Notes: generated from the sequence alone by a model not told the origin. A stretch of DNA of 64,000 nt from Bifidobacterium olomucense (GCF_012932375.1 NZ_JAAIIG010000010.1:29366-93365), one strand, 5' to 3'; counted from the first letter of the stretch, positions 17,110-26,203 are shown. A program made the numbers and translations.

Positions 17110-19860
17110 TCAGTCCTCGAACGGATCGAAGTCGCGACGGACGCGACGGCGCGGGCGCTCGGAACGCTCTTCGCGATCGGCGCGGTAATCGTCATAGTTG
17201 TCATCGGTGGCGTAGCGCGGGTTGCGGTCGGAACCACGGCCGCGACCACGAGAGCCCGAACGACGGTCATCGCGGTCGAAATCGCGATCGCCACGGTCGG
17301 AGGAGCGGCGGCGACGCGGACGATCCTCGTCGTCACGATCGTCGAAGTCGTCGTGATCCACCGGACGGCGGCGACGCGGACGATCCTCATCACGATCGAA
17401 GTCGCGATCGTCACGATCAGCGGAACGACGGCGACGCGGACGATCCTCGTAATCATCCTCGAAGTCGTCGTGATCCACCGGACGACGGCGACGCGGACGA
17501 TCCTCATCACGATCGAAGTCGCGATCGTCACGATCAGCGGAACGACGGCCACGGCCGCCGCCACGGCGATCGTCACGGGAGCCGCGGCCGCCACGGCGAT
17601 CATCGCGGTCGCCGCGCTCAGCACGAGCACCGCCGCGAGCGCCGGCGTTGTTCTCCTGATCTTCGAAGCCCGGGATGGCCAAGGAGATCTTGCCACGGTC
17701 GTCCACACCCTGCACGACTACCTCAACGGTGTCGCCTTCCTTGAGCACGTCCTCCACGGAGTCGATGCGCTCACCGTTGGCGAGGTTGCGGATCTGGGAG
17801 ATGTGCAGCAGACCGTCGGTGCCCGGGGTGAGGTTCACAAAGGCACCGAAGGAGGTGGTCTTCACAACCTTACCGTTGTAGGTTTCGCCGGCTTCCGGCA
17901 CATGCGGGTTGGCGATGGAGTCGATGATGGCCTTGGCCTTCTCAGCGGCCTCGCCGCCCTCGGAGGAGATGAAGACGGTACCGTCATCCTCAATGGCGAT
18001 TTCAGCACCGGTGTCTTCCTGAATCTGGTTGATCATCTTGCCCTTCGGGCCGATGACCTCGCCGATCTTCTCAACCGGAACGGTGGTGGTGATGATGCGC
18101 GGAGCGAACTCGCTCATCTCGGCCGGACCATCGATGCACTCGTTGATGACCTCAAGGATGGTGGTGCGGGCTTCGTGGGCCTGCTGCAGGGCGGCGGCCA
18201 GAATGTCAGCCGGAATACCGTCCAGCTTGGTGTCAAGCTGCAGGGCGGTGATGAACTCGGAGGTGCCAGCCACCTTGAAGTCCATATCGCCGAAAGCATC
18301 CTCGGCGCCCAGAATATCGGTCAGGGTCTTGTAGATGTGCTTGCCATCAACATCACCGGAGACCAAGCCCATGGCGATGCCGGCAACCGGTGCCTTCAGC
18401 GGCACGCCGGCGGCGAGCAGGGACAGGGTGGAGGCGCACACGGAGCCCATGGACGTGGAACCATTGGAACCAATGGCCTCGGAGACCTGACGGATGGCAT
18501 ACGGGAACTCTTCGCGGCTCGGCAGCACCGGCACGAGAGCCTTCTCGGCGAGGGCACCGTGGCCGATTTCACGACGCTTCGGAGAGCCGACGCGGCCGGT
18601 CTCACCGGTGGAGTACGGCGGCATCTCGTAGTTGTGCATATAGCGCTTGGACTGCGGACCGGACAGCGCGTCGATCTGCTGCTCCATCTTGAGCATGTTC
18701 AGAGTGGTGACGCCCAGAATCTGGGTTTCACCGCGCTGGAACAGAGCGGAGCCATGCACGCGAGGCACGATGTCCACTTCAGCGGAAAGGGTGCGGATGT
18801 CGCGCAGACCACGGCCGTCGATGCGGTAGTCCTCGGTCAGGATGCGGCGACGCACGATCTGGCGCTGCAGCTCCTTGAAGGCGTTGCCGAGTTCCTTCTC
18901 CTTCTCGGCATCATCCATGTCTTCGAACTCGTTGGCGAGCACTTCGCGCACGTGTTCCTTGATCTCGTGGATGCGATCCTGACGCGGCAGCTTCTCGGCG
19001 ATGGAGAGCGCCTCATTGAGGTCAGCGTGAGCGATCTCGTCGATGCGAGCGTACAGTTCGTCGGTGTACTCCGGGAAGAGCTGGAATTCCTTGGTTTCCT
19101 TGGCCGCCTTCTCCTTGAGCTCGTTCTGAGCTTCGCAGATCACCTTGATGAACGGCTTGGCGGCCTCAAGACCCTGAGCCACAACGGTCTCGTCCGGCTT
19201 GGTCTGTCCCTCATCATAGATCAGGTGCCAAGCGTTCTTGCCGGCACCGGCCTCGATCATAGCGATGGCCACATCGCCGTTATCGATCACGCGGCCGGCG
19301 ACCACGATCTCGAATACAGCGCGTTCACGCTCGCTCCAGCGCGGGAAAGCGACCCACTGGCCGTCGATCAGGGCCAGACGCACGCCGGACACCGGGCCGG
19401 AGAACGGCAGACCGGAGATCATGGTGGAAGCGGAGGCAGCGTTCAGTGCGATGACGTCGTAAGCGTCATCCGGGTTCACGGCGAGCACGGTCTCGACAAC
19501 CTGAACCTCGTTGCGCAGGGTGTGCGGGAACAGCGGACGCAGCGGACGGTCAATGATACGGCAGGCGAGAATTGCCTCGGAGCTCGGACGGCCTTCGCGA
19601 CGGAAGAACGAGCCCGGAATCTTGCCGGCGGCATACATCTTCTCTTCCACATCGACGGTCAGCGGGAAGAAGTCGTAGTTCTCCTTCGGGCTGGAGCCGG
19701 CGGTGGTGGTGGACAGAATCATCGAATCGTCGTCCAGATAGGCGGCCACAGCACCATCGGCCTGCTGTGCGAGACGGCCGGTCTCGAAGCGCAGCGTGCG
19801 CTTGCCGAACGAGCCATTGTCGATTACGGCCTCAACGGCCTTGATTTCGGGACCCTCCAT
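17110..19860 (-). CDS. pnp: polynucleotide phosphorylase with Arg/Asp-repeat C-terminal tail
   Basis: 916 residues; phosphorolytic 3'-5' exoribonuclease and RNA polymerase/ppGpp-type nucleotidyltransferase of mRNA decay. Two RNase PH domains are visible (the first with [28 protein letters not shown]; the second with [28 protein letters not shown] and the catalytic-region motif [36 protein letters not shown]). Then come the KH domain ([19 protein letters not shown], about residue 600) and the S1 domain ([33 protein letters not shown]). The last 165 or so residues are an Arg/Asp/Gly-rich tail with near-exact 39-residue repeats. AAAGGAGG lies before ATG 19860. It is downstream of rpsO, the classic rpsO-pnp order, but separated by a terminator. 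Confidence 0.97.
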   Translation of the reverse strand: MEGPEIKAVEAVIDNGSFGKRTLRFETGRLAQQADGAVAAYLDDDSMILSTTTAGSSPKENYDFFPLTVDVEEKMYAAGKIPGSFFRREGRPSSEAILACRIIDRPLRPLFPHTLRNEVQVVETVLAVNPDDAYDVIALNAASASTMISGLPFSGPVSGVRLALIDGQWVAFPRWSERERAVFEIVVAGRVIDNGDVAIAMIEAGAGKNAWHLIYDEGQTKPDETVVAQGLEAAKPFIKVICEAQNELKEKAAKETKEFQLFPEYTDELYARIDEIAHADLNEALSIAEKLPRQDRIHEIKEHVREVLANEFEDMDDAEKEKELGNAFKELQRQIVRRRILTEDYRIDGRGLRDIRTLSAEVDIVPRVHGSALFQRGETQILGVTTLNMLKMEQQIDALSGPQSKRYMHNYEMPPYSTGETGRVGSPKRREIGHGALAEKALVPVLPSREEFPYAIRQVSEAIGSNGSTSMGSVCASTLSLLAAGVPLKAPVAGIAMGLVSGDVDGKHIYKTLTDILGAEDAFGDMDFKVAGTSEFITALQLDTKLDGIPADILAAALQQAHEARTTILEVINECIDGPAEMSEFAPRIITTTVPVEKIGEVIGPKGKMINQIQEDTGAEIAIEDDGTVFISSEGGEAAEKAKAIIDSIANPHVPEAGETYNGKVVKTTSFGAFVNLTPGTDGLLHISQIRNLANGERIDSVEDVLKEGDTVEVVVQGVDDRGKISLAIPGFEDQENNAGARGGARAERGDRDDRRGGRGSRDDRRGGGRGRRSADRDDRDFDRDEDRPRRRRPVDHDDFEDDYEDRPRRRRSADRDDRDFDRDEDRPRRRRPVDHDDFDDRDDEDRPRRRRSSDRGDRDFDRDDRRSGSRGRGRGSDRNPRYATDDNYDDYRADREERSERPRRRVRRDFDPFED
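17344..17548. repeat. 117-bp-period tandem repeat within pnp
   Basis: Blocks 17344-17431 and 17461-17548 are nearly identical over 88 bp, one difference seen, spaced by 117 bp (39 codons). They encode [23 protein letters not shown] segments of the PNPase tail. Confidence 0.88.
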
Positions 19861-20150
19861 GGGGTTCCTCCTTTTTTTACTTATCTAATTATTCCTACAT
19901 GCAAATGCGGTTTCGTGCCGCATGTCCTCTTCAGCGGACGTCACATACCTTGTGTCGGCTGGCCCCTTGGCCACCGCTTCCTCGTGTCAACCCATTCATT
20001 CGGGTTCTCTCTTCGGCCTTACCTCATGAACTCCAGCGCCAGACTCGATCGTTACATGACCGTTTACTGTCTTGTTACTGTCTTGCGGCGCCTGTTTTGC
20101 GGCCTATCCTCTAACCCTCTTGCTGTTGTTGCCGTTGGTTGGCATATGTA
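19861..20150 (-). other. long pnp 5' region without a gene
   Basis: About 290 bp between the rpsO terminator and the pnp start. pnp leaders are often targets of autoregulation by RNase III and PNPase in other bacteria, but no long hairpin was recognised here by eye. Confidence 0.4.
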
Positions 20151-20152
20151 AA

Positions 20153-20183
20153 ACGCCCGAGTACCATCCTAGGCACTCGGGCG
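20153..20183 (-). terminator. rpsO terminator
   Basis: On the minus strand CGCCCGAGTGCC pairs with GGTACTCGGGCG (one mismatch), followed by TTTTAC, about 10 bp after the rpsO stop. Confidence 0.85.
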
Positions 20184-20194
20184 GAAGTCTTCAA

Positions 20195-20464
20195 TTATCG
20201 ACGCAGACCCAGACGCTCAATGAGGGAGCGGTAACGGTTGATGTCAACGCGCTTGAGGTAGTCAAGCAGACGACGACGATCACCGATCATGAGCTGCATA
20301 CCACGACGGGAGTGGTGGTCGTGCTTGTGCTGCTTCAGGTGCTCGGTCAGGTCGGCGATGCGCTTGGACAGCAGAGCAACCTGAACCTCGGGGGAACCGG
20401 TGTCACCTTCGTGCGTTGCGTACTCGTTGATAATCTGGGTCTTCTCTTCAGCCGTCAGTGCCAC
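20195..20464 (-). CDS. rpsO: 30S ribosomal protein S15
   Basis: 89 residues, full family length. Starts with GTG at 20464 ([35 protein letters not shown]), preceded by AAGGAGG at 6 bp. The rRNA-binding signature [29 protein letters not shown] is intact and the protein ends with [12 protein letters not shown]15 binds 16S rRNA early in assembly. It lies upstream of pnp as in most bacteria. Confidence 0.97.
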   Translation of the reverse strand: MALTAEEKTQIINEYATHEGDTGSPEVQVALLSKRIADLTEHLKQHKHDHHSRRGMQLMIGDRRRLLDYLKRVDINRYRSLIERLGLRR

Positions 20465-20587
20465 GGCATCCTCCTTAATATGGTCGTTGCGCGGTGTTCC
20501 GTGCGGGCTCGCTCGAAACGCTCTCTATCCGCGGGCGAAATCACGCCAAGTGGAAACTATAGGTCAGGGGGCGGACCGTCTGCCGCG

Positions 20588-21463
20588 TCACAGCACGGTC
20601 AGCACACCGCCGAACAGTACGACGAACAGTGCGAGCGCCTCGATCGCAAAGTACAGAATGAAACTCGCCCAGCTTTTGGTCAGCACGTTCAGTGGCGACG
20701 TTTTTTTGATGACGACCAATAGCCCCACGAAAATCACCGCATATACGGCGATGCCGATCGCCGCCGCCATAATGCCGATGTTAGCGGCGTTCGCCAGATT
20801 GGCCTGGTCGCCGTACACCACATACGTGGAATACCAGAAGTTCAGATTGAGCATGCTCAGGCCGGCTATGAATTGCTCGCCGGCAAGGCCGATAACGAAT
20901 ACGATCAGCCACGGCCATGAAGGAGAAACGACTACAGCCATCGCAAGCCCCACATAGGCGATCACCACGGCGGTCCAGCCGATCAACGCAATGCCTTGGG
21001 CGGACACCCCACCAAGAGCACCCAGCACGGCATAGGTATCGTTCACGGCTAGCGAGCGACCGAACCAGTACGGCGCAATCATGGCCGTCAACGCCGCCAG
21101 AATCACCACGATCCAGCGGACCGGATGGGAGCGTCGCCGTTCGATTTCCGCCAACGAAAGGTCGGTTTCAGGAATCGAGGGGGTAGGATGCTTGGACACT
21201 TCCACCGTTTCGACTTTGCCGCCCACCACTTCGATGGCCTCGTTGGGCTCCGTGGGCTCTTCGGTTAACGTGGGTCTGATGAGCTGAGCAAGTTCGGATT
21301 CGGCGTCAGAGGCAAGCGGATCGGATTCGGCATCGCGCCTGTCGGGCTGCGCGTCGGCCTGCGTCTTGATCTGTGCGTCAGTCTGCGAGTCGGTCTGCGC
21401 GTGAGGCTGTGCGTGAGACTGTGCGACTGCATTGAAGTGCACGGTTGCGTCGACGTCCGCCAT
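20588..21463 (-). CDS. polytopic membrane protein with hydrophilic Gln/Asp-rich N-terminus
   Basis: 291 residues, not matched to a named family. Residues 1-110 are hydrophilic and acidic, with a degenerate repeat of (S/T)DAQ(T/S) units, for example HAQTDSQTDAQIKTQADAQ. Five hydrophobic helices follow: RWIVVILAALTAMIAPYWF, VSAQGIALIGWTAVVIAYVGLAMAVVV, WPWLIVFVIGLAGEQFIAGL, AANIGIMAAAIGIAVYAVIFVGLLVVI and FILYFAIEALALFVVLFGGVL. The start has a strong GGAGG 5 bp upstream of the ATG. It stands alone upstream of rpsO. I do not assign a function. Confidence 0.8.
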   Translation of the reverse strand: MADVDATVHFNAVAQSHAQPHAQTDSQTDAQIKTQADAQPDRRDAESDPLASDAESELAQLIRPTLTEEPTEPNEAIEVVGGKVETVEVSKHPTPSIPETDLSLAEIERRRSHPVRWIVVILAALTAMIAPYWFGRSLAVNDTYAVLGALGGVSAQGIALIGWTAVVIAYVGLAMAVVVSPSWPWLIVFVIGLAGEQFIAGLSMLNLNFWYSTYVVYGDQANLANAANIGIMAAAIGIAVYAVIFVGLLVVIKKTSPLNVLTKSWASFILYFAIEALALFVVLFGGVLTVL

Positions 21464-21668
21464 GATCCTCCGTCCTGTCGTCCAGCCCTGTGCTGTTGAT
21501 GGTGTACTCGCGCTGTTGGCAGCGCGAGCAGCGCGGGCGCACCATGCGCGGGCACACCATATGTTTCATGTCCGCAACCATGGTACTCGCAACCCCGCTC
21601 GCAACAGCATTTTCCCCTGCGTCATGGTCCGATGCCACACGCCGAGGCACGAGGCACGACAGACGAAG

Positions 21669-21696
21669 TTGCTTGCGTCGGATTCCTATGTATAAT
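21669..21696 (+). promoter_or_regulatory. tRNA-Gly promoter
   Basis: TTGCTT (21669-21674) and a consensus TATAAT (21691-21696) with 16-bp spacing, 30 bp before the tRNA. Confidence 0.8.
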
Positions 21697-21726
21697 GTCT
21701 CAAGTCGCCAAAAGCGACGACCTAGC

Positions 21727-21800
21727 GCGGATGTAGCTCAATGGTAGAGCCTCAGTCTTCCAAACTGATTACGCGGGTTCGATTCCCGTCATCCGCTCCA
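21727..21800 (+). tRNA. tRNA-Gly (anticodon TCC)
   Basis: The acceptor stem GCGGATG pairs with CATCCGC. The D-arm is GCTCAATGGTAGAGC, the anticodon stem-loop TCAGT-CTTCCAA-ACTGA has anticodon TCC, and the T-arm is CGGGTTCGATTCCCG. The discriminator base is T followed by an encoded CCA. It decodes GGA (and GGG). Confidence 0.97.
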
Positions 21801-21804
21801 GTCG

Positions 21805-21832
21805 AAAACCGTTGGAATTCCAACGGTTTTTT
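21805..21832 (+). terminator. tRNA-Gly terminator
   Basis: A perfect palindrome, AAAACCGTTGGAA and its complement (21805-21830), ending in a run of six Ts. Confidence 0.92.
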
Positions 21833-21954
21833 GTTTTGCGGCCAGCGCCGACAGCGAAATGCCACACTTATGTCACAACTCCAGCGGCAGGACAGGGACC
21901 ACGGAAACGGCAGGCACTGTTTTTCATGCAGTTTTCAGGTGGTTTGTATGTTGC

Positions 21955-22069
21955 AATGAGCTTGGGGTTGTTATATAGGACTTACGGCCACGAGGTCGCA
22001 ATAACTGAATTCCTTTCTTCTTCTCTCTCCTTTCTCCGGCCCGGTTCTTCGGAACCGGGCTTTTCTTTT
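21955..22069 (+). terminator. orphan UUCG terminator, possible small transcript upstream
   Basis: GCCCGGTTC-TTCG-GAACCGGGC (22039-22060) is followed by TTTTCTTTT, a textbook intrinsic terminator with no gene before it other than the already terminated tRNA. A TTGCAA/TATATA pair at about 21952-21978 could drive a short RNA ending here. The terminator is certain; the RNA is inference. Confidence 0.6.
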
Positions 22070-22099
22070 GTTTTCCGTCTTATAGGGTTACAGGGAACA

Positions 22100-22444
22100 G
22101 AGTTGTGGGAGCTGGGTGTGGTGTTTATGTTCCGGGTCCGGGCCTGCGGGAACGTCGCCGGCATGCCAACGGCCGACTGGTTCCGGCGGCTTTGGCCTCG
22201 CGGAAGACGCTCCGCGGGAGAAGGACCCGGCGGCGCGTGCGCACGAACCGCGTTGCCTTTCCGGAACCGTGGTTTGTGCGCGCCGTCGCAGGCCACTGTC
22301 GGGATCGGCCATGCGGGGAAGGGCGGAATTCCGGCGATCGCGATCCCGCATGCCGGCGCACAAAGCGTTTTTGAAGGCTTTTGCCTGATTCGTGCGAACA
22401 CAAAATACGGCATGCGGGCCAATGGTCCCGAAGTGCGCGCCCGC
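22100..22444. repeat. left arm of a long inverted repeat flanking the DUF559 gene
   Basis: The reverse complement of 23719-24139. The inner 215 bp (22230-22444) matches the right arm with only about eight differences. The outer part, starting GAGTTGTGGG, is similar but with insertions and deletions. The arm is very G+C rich. An open frame runs through it into the DUF559 gene, but the differences between arms change residues freely, so it is unlikely to code. Confidence 0.93.
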
Positions 22445-22470
22445 GGCACCCGGACAGCCGGACAGCCCGG

Positions 22471-22494
22471 TTATCCACATTCAAGTTATCCACA
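22471..22494 (+). promoter_or_regulatory. two DnaA-box-like 9-mers
   Basis: TTATCCACA occurs at 22471-22479 and again at 22486-22494, in direct orientation 15 bp apart. Both are exact matches to the DnaA-box consensus TTATNCACA. They sit 65-88 bp before the DUF559 gene start, just inside the left inverted repeat. Confidence 0.7.
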
Positions 22495-22558
22495 TAAGCT
22501 CGAACCACATGCACCGGTTCAGGTGGCGGCTCATTGCGGCACCCGCTACCGTGACATC

Positions 22559-23662
22559 ATGAGCACAACATCATCCAATAGAACCAACGCCAATACCTTC
22601 GGTCGGCCTTTCCCCACACCCCCGCCCGGCGTCTTCGGCGACGAGCCTCCGGATACGCTCGGCACACAGCATGCCAACACATGCGCCAGTCCATATTCGT
22701 CAAACCGCAACGATTTCGCCGCCAATTCGATGTATGGCAGTCTGTCGCAACGCAAACGCGACATCATCCAGCATTGTACGGAAGTCGCGCAACGGGCCGG
22801 CAAACCACTGCTGTTCGGTATGACCACATCATTGATGCTGCAAGCCGTACCGCTGCCGTCGAACTGCGCCATGGACCCCGACAGGCTGCACACGGTCTCA
22901 AGCAGCAAACGCCAGCGCATGCATAGTCTGAGAGGCCTCGTACAACCTCATGTCTGGACCTTGCTCAAGACCGCGCGCAACGTGCGAATCAACCAGTACG
23001 TGTACGCGCTCGATCTGTTCCATACCTGGGCGCAGATGGCTACGCATCTTCCTTTGCGGGAACTCGTCATCCTCGGGGAGTCCATCATCGCCGCCTTGGA
23101 TCTTCGGACGAACGATTCGGCAACGGACTTCGGCGGCCACATACGATCCTTTATCGCGCTGAGCAAGAGCCCCCTGTCATTTCACGGCAAAAAGAAATGC
23201 CAGACTGCCACGGGACTCATGATTCCCGGAGCGAGGTCGCCCAAAGAATCGGAGTCCCATCTCCTGCTTCGCAGCCACGGCATCCCGCACCCAATATTGA
23301 ATTATCATGTGCCGGATTCCTCGTTCAAGACGGGCGCCCCGATGACGTTGGACATGGCATGGCCGGATTTCCTCGTGGCGGTCGAATACGACGGGGATCA
23401 GCATCGCACGGACAGGGAACAGTGGAGACGCGACCAGGAGAAACGCAACCGCCTACGCGCCCGCGGCTGGGAAATCATCCTGGCCACGGCCGGCAATCTG
23501 GGCCACGACGAGTCCAGGGCCGAATTCGCGTTCCTTGTTGCCCGCACACTGGAGCGAGGGGGCGCGCATGTCGATTTTCGCGTGACCGCAATGACCATGG
23601 AAGAGCTCGCACGGTATGAGAGCTCAATCGCGGCAAGGAGAGCTCGTAATCACGCCCTATGA
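22559..23662 (+). CDS. DUF559/Vsr-like endonuclease-fold protein
   Basis: 367 residues from ATG 22559 (MSTTSSNRTNANTFGRP). The C-terminal 100 residues carry a PD-(D/E)XK nuclease-like core: LDMAWPDFLVAVEYDGDQH at about residues 263-281, then RDQEKRNRLRARGWEIILATA. This matches the DUF559 family related to Vsr endonucleases. The N-terminal 245 or so residues have a region resembling the AbiEi-like/DUF559 arrangement common in Actinobacteria (LLFGMTTSLMLQAVPLP, then LPLRELVILGESIIAAL); that resemblance is by eye only. The open frame extends upstream to 21812 through the inverted repeat but without protein-like conservation. The gene is enclosed by ~345-420-bp inverted repeats, downstream of a tRNA. 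Target and role unknown. Confidence 0.75.
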   Translation: MSTTSSNRTNANTFGRPFPTPPPGVFGDEPPDTLGTQHANTCASPYSSNRNDFAANSMYGSLSQRKRDIIQHCTEVAQRAGKPLLFGMTTSLMLQAVPLPSNCAMDPDRLHTVSSSKRQRMHSLRGLVQPHVWTLLKTARNVRINQYVYALDLFHTWAQMATHLPLRELVILGESIIAALDLRTNDSATDFGGHIRSFIALSKSPLSFHGKKKCQTATGLMIPGARSPKESESHLLLRSHGIPHPILNYHVPDSSFKTGAPMTLDMAWPDFLVAVEYDGDQHRTDREQWRRDQEKRNRLRARGWEIILATAGNLGHDESRAEFAFLVARTLERGGAHVDFRVTAMTMEELARYESSIAARRARNHAL

Positions 23663-23718
23663 GCGGCGGAGAGTCGGGCGTAAGCGGAGGTTTGGAGCAG
23701 CTCGGGCGGCTGGGCACT

Positions 23719-24139
23719 GCGGGCGCGCACTTCGGGACCATTGGCCCGCATGCCGTATTTTGTGTTCGCACGAATCAAGCAAAAAGCCTTCAAAAACGCT
23801 TTGTGCGCCGGCATGCGGGATCACGATCGCCGGAATTCCGCCCTTCCCCGCACGGCCGATCCCGACAGTGGCCTGCGACGGCGCGCACAAACCGCGGTTC
23901 CGGAAAGGCAACGCGAATCGTGCGCATGCGCCAGAGGGGGCGAAACGCATGCCGTCCGTCTCCCGGCGGCTACGGGAGACGGGCCAATGTTCCGGGACCA
24001 TGCCGCCGGCCTTCCCTTCTCGCGGGACGTCTTCCGCGAGGCCGGGACCCGCAGACGCCGGCCGCCCCGCGACGCGCATGCTCTCCCGCGGGCCCGCACC
24101 CGGAAGAGGCATAAACACCACGCTCAGCCCCCACAACTC
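23719..24139. repeat. right arm of the long inverted repeat flanking the DUF559 gene
   Basis: The inner part 23719-23932 is nearly identical to the complement of the left arm. The outer part is longer than the left arm because of an extra segment around 23935-24000. The arm ends in CCACAACTC next to a hairpin. Confidence 0.93.
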
Positions 24140-24174
24140 CAAGGGCCGGATGAGAGGGAAATCTCACCCGGCCC
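24139..24174. terminator. hairpin at the outer end of the right arm
   Basis: AAGGGCCGG pairs with CCGGCCCTT, with an inner stem TGAGA/TCTCA. It can serve the minus-strand amylosucrase gene ending at 24223 or transcripts from the right arm. Confidence 0.6.
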
Positions 24175-24222
24175 TTGCTGTTCAGTAATCGACTCTTGAC
24201 TGCTATCGATCAGCCTAGGCGA

Positions 24223-26142
24223 TCACAGCTGCACAAAACGTGCCTCATACGGTTCCAGATCGGCATCGAGCGGAGCGTCGAGGATACCTTCGCTGGCGTT
24301 CAGGTGCGCGTGCTGGTCATGCTCGGAGAAGTTGAACAGACCAATCAGCGTCTCGCCTTCGACCTTGCGGACCACGGCGAGCACCGCGTCGTTGAACGTA
24401 TCCCATGTAGACACCCAAGCGTCCGGGGCGAAGCACGGATTATGACGCTCTTCGCGCACCTCGGCCATGCCCTTGAACAGCCGATTCTGCAGCGTGCCAG
24501 CCTTCTTGCGCAGCGCCGCCTTGTCCCAATCGAACCTGGAACGATGCAGGTTGCGGCTGTCTTCCACGCGGTCCGGATCCTCCTTGTAATCCCAACCGTT
24601 GAGCTGGCCGATCTCATCGCCGCAGTTGAGCATCGGGAAGCCCCGCAGGAAGCCCACGGCCTGGTGCATCAGCAGATCACGCTTGACGGAAGTTTCATAC
24701 AGCGGCTTGTCGTGCGTGATGATGGCCTTCTCCACGCCGCACAGGGAGGCGGTGGTACCGCAGCTGCGGGCGTCGCGAGTGGCTTCGTCGTAGTTGTACA
24801 GCTCGCCCATCGACCAGCTGCCGGGCACCGCACCCTCGTAGAAGTGGTACAGGAATTCCTTGTGCTTGAGCGGATCGATGTTGAGGTAACGCTCCACATC
24901 CTCATCCAGACCCCAGCCGATATCATCATGGCAACGCAGGTAGTTGACGAACCAGCAGTTGTCCGGCAGGGCGTTGAGCTTGTCGATCTGGGCCTTGAGC
25001 AGACGCACGTCGCGGCTGGCCAACGCGCTCCACAGGTTCACCATGATGGATACGTTGTACAGCATGTGGCACTCGGGGGCTTCCGGAGTGCCGAAGTAGG
25101 CGGCGAGCTCCTTGGGGGCCATAACCACTTCGCCCTTGAGCACGACGGCCGGGCAGACGCATTCCAGCACGATGCGCAGCATACGCACGATGGTGTGAAC
25201 TTCAGGCAGGTTGCGGCAATTGGTGCCGAGCTGCTTCCAGATGTAGGGCACGGCGTCGATGCGGAAGACCTCCACACCGAGGTTGGCCAGATGCATCACA
25301 GAGGAGAGCATGGCCACCAGCACCTTGGGATTGCGGTAGTTGAGATCCCACTGGAACGGGTAGAACTGGGTCATCACCCACTTGCCCATCTGTTCGTTCC
25401 AGCTGAAGTTGCCGGGCGCGGTGTTCGGGAAGACCTGCGGCACGTGCGCGTCGTACTCGTCCGGCACGGTGCGGTCATCGTAGCAGAAGTAGTAATCCTG
25501 ATACTCCGGGTCGCCGGCCTGTGCGGCCTTGGCCCAGCGATGGGTGGAGGCGGTGTGGTTCATCACGAAGTCGATGCACAGGCTGATGCCGGCGCGACGC
25601 AGCTTCTTCGCCAGCTCGGCAAGATCCTCGTTGGTGCCGAGCTTGGGATCAACGGTATCGAAATCCTCAACCGCGTAGCCGCCGTCATTGTTCGGGTGCG
25701 GCATGGTCAGCAACGGCATGAGGTGCAGGTACGTCAGCTTCTGCTCTTTCAGGTACGGGATCTTGTCGGCAAGCTTCTTGAGATCGCCGGCGAACAGGTC
25801 GGTGTACATGGTCATGCCGAACATGTCGCCACGCTTGTACCACTCAGGATCGGCTTCGCGGGTTTTGTCGAGACGCTTCAGATCAGCAGGACGGTCTGCG
25901 TAGGCTGCGGCCATCGCTTCGATGAGCGCGTCAAACTGATCATGATCGCTGTACAGGCTGCTGAACAGGCGCTCCAGCTCATCCTTGCGGGATGCAAGGC
26001 GTGCGGTGAACACCTTGCTGGGTGCGCTTTTGCGTGGGGTCTTCGATGCGGTTTTCGCCGCGGACTTACGCGACGACTTCGCGCGCGACGCCACGGTAGT
26101 GTTCGACTGTTGATCCTGTACCGACTGGTTACCTTGAGCCAT
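24223..26142 (-). CDS. amylosucrase (GH13)
   Basis: 639 residues. Transfers glucose from sucrose onto alpha-1,4-glucans, releasing fructose. GH13 motifs: DFVMNHTASTH, VEVFRIDAVPYIWKQLGT with the nucleophile Asp at about residue 296, VLKGEVVM with the acid/base Glu at about 338, and RCHDDIGW (405-407). The HDDIGW form and the YIWKQLGTNCRNLPEVH stretch are characteristic of amylosucrases, not sucrose phosphorylases. An N-terminal Lys/Ser/Thr-rich tail (residues 1-45) is unusual but carries no signal peptide, so the enzyme is cytoplasmic. Start 26142 has AAGGAG. Upstream palindromes match those before the GH32 operon, suggesting common LacI control. Confidence 0.92.
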   Translation of the reverse strand: MAQGNQSVQDQQSNTTVASRAKSSRKSAAKTASKTPRKSAPSKVFTARLASRKDELERLFSSLYSDHDQFDALIEAMAAAYADRPADLKRLDKTREADPEWYKRGDMFGMTMYTDLFAGDLKKLADKIPYLKEQKLTYLHLMPLLTMPHPNNDGGYAVEDFDTVDPKLGTNEDLAELAKKLRRAGISLCIDFVMNHTASTHRWAKAAQAGDPEYQDYYFCYDDRTVPDEYDAHVPQVFPNTAPGNFSWNEQMGKWVMTQFYPFQWDLNYRNPKVLVAMLSSVMHLANLGVEVFRIDAVPYIWKQLGTNCRNLPEVHTIVRMLRIVLECVCPAVVLKGEVVMAPKELAAYFGTPEAPECHMLYNVSIMVNLWSALASRDVRLLKAQIDKLNALPDNCWFVNYLRCHDDIGWGLDEDVERYLNIDPLKHKEFLYHFYEGAVPGSWSMGELYNYDEATRDARSCGTTASLCGVEKAIITHDKPLYETSVKRDLLMHQAVGFLRGFPMLNCGDEIGQLNGWDYKEDPDRVEDSRNLHRSRFDWDKAALRKKAGTLQNRLFKGMAEVREERHNPCFAPDAWVSTWDTFNDAVLAVVRKVEGETLIGLFNFSEHDQHAHLNASEGILDAPLDADLEPYEARFVQL

Positions 26143-26172
26143 CGGAAACTCCTTCGTCCCTATTATTGCCCG

Positions 26173-26188
26173 CGTCAACCGTTTGACG
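26173..26188. promoter_or_regulatory. operator-like palindrome CGTCAA-N4-TTGACG
   Basis: CGTCAACCGTTTGACG, 31 bp upstream of the amylosucrase start. The same GTCAA-N4-TTGAC layout occurs twice before the LacI gene at 27136. Confidence 0.6.
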
Positions 26189-26203
26189 TGTGATCACTAG
26201 GAT

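Noticed and set aside
17068..20151. 1027-residue open frame on the plus strand
   Set aside because: It is the antisense shadow of pnp; its composition reflects high third-position G+C of the real gene and shows no domain.
22471..22494. Possible chromosomal origin (DnaA boxes)
   Set aside because: Only two boxes, no A/T-rich unwinding element and no dnaA, dnaN or rpmH nearby.
21812..22558. Upstream extension of the DUF559 frame
   Set aside because: It passes through a terminator and the left inverted repeat; the equivalent stretch of the right arm differs at several residues, so coding is unlikely.
23657..24142. 161-residue minus-strand frame in the right arm
   Set aside because: It matches the left arm only through the inverted repeat, has no good start context, and the arms differ by residue-changing bases and indels.
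21727..24222. Classical tRNA-integrated phage or ICE
   Set aside because: No integrase or excisionase and no duplicated tRNA 3' end found downstream.
24223..26142. Sucrose phosphorylase
   Set aside because: The HDDIGW motif, the YIWKQLGT stretch and the length of 639 residues fit amylosucrase better than the ~500-residue phosphorylase.
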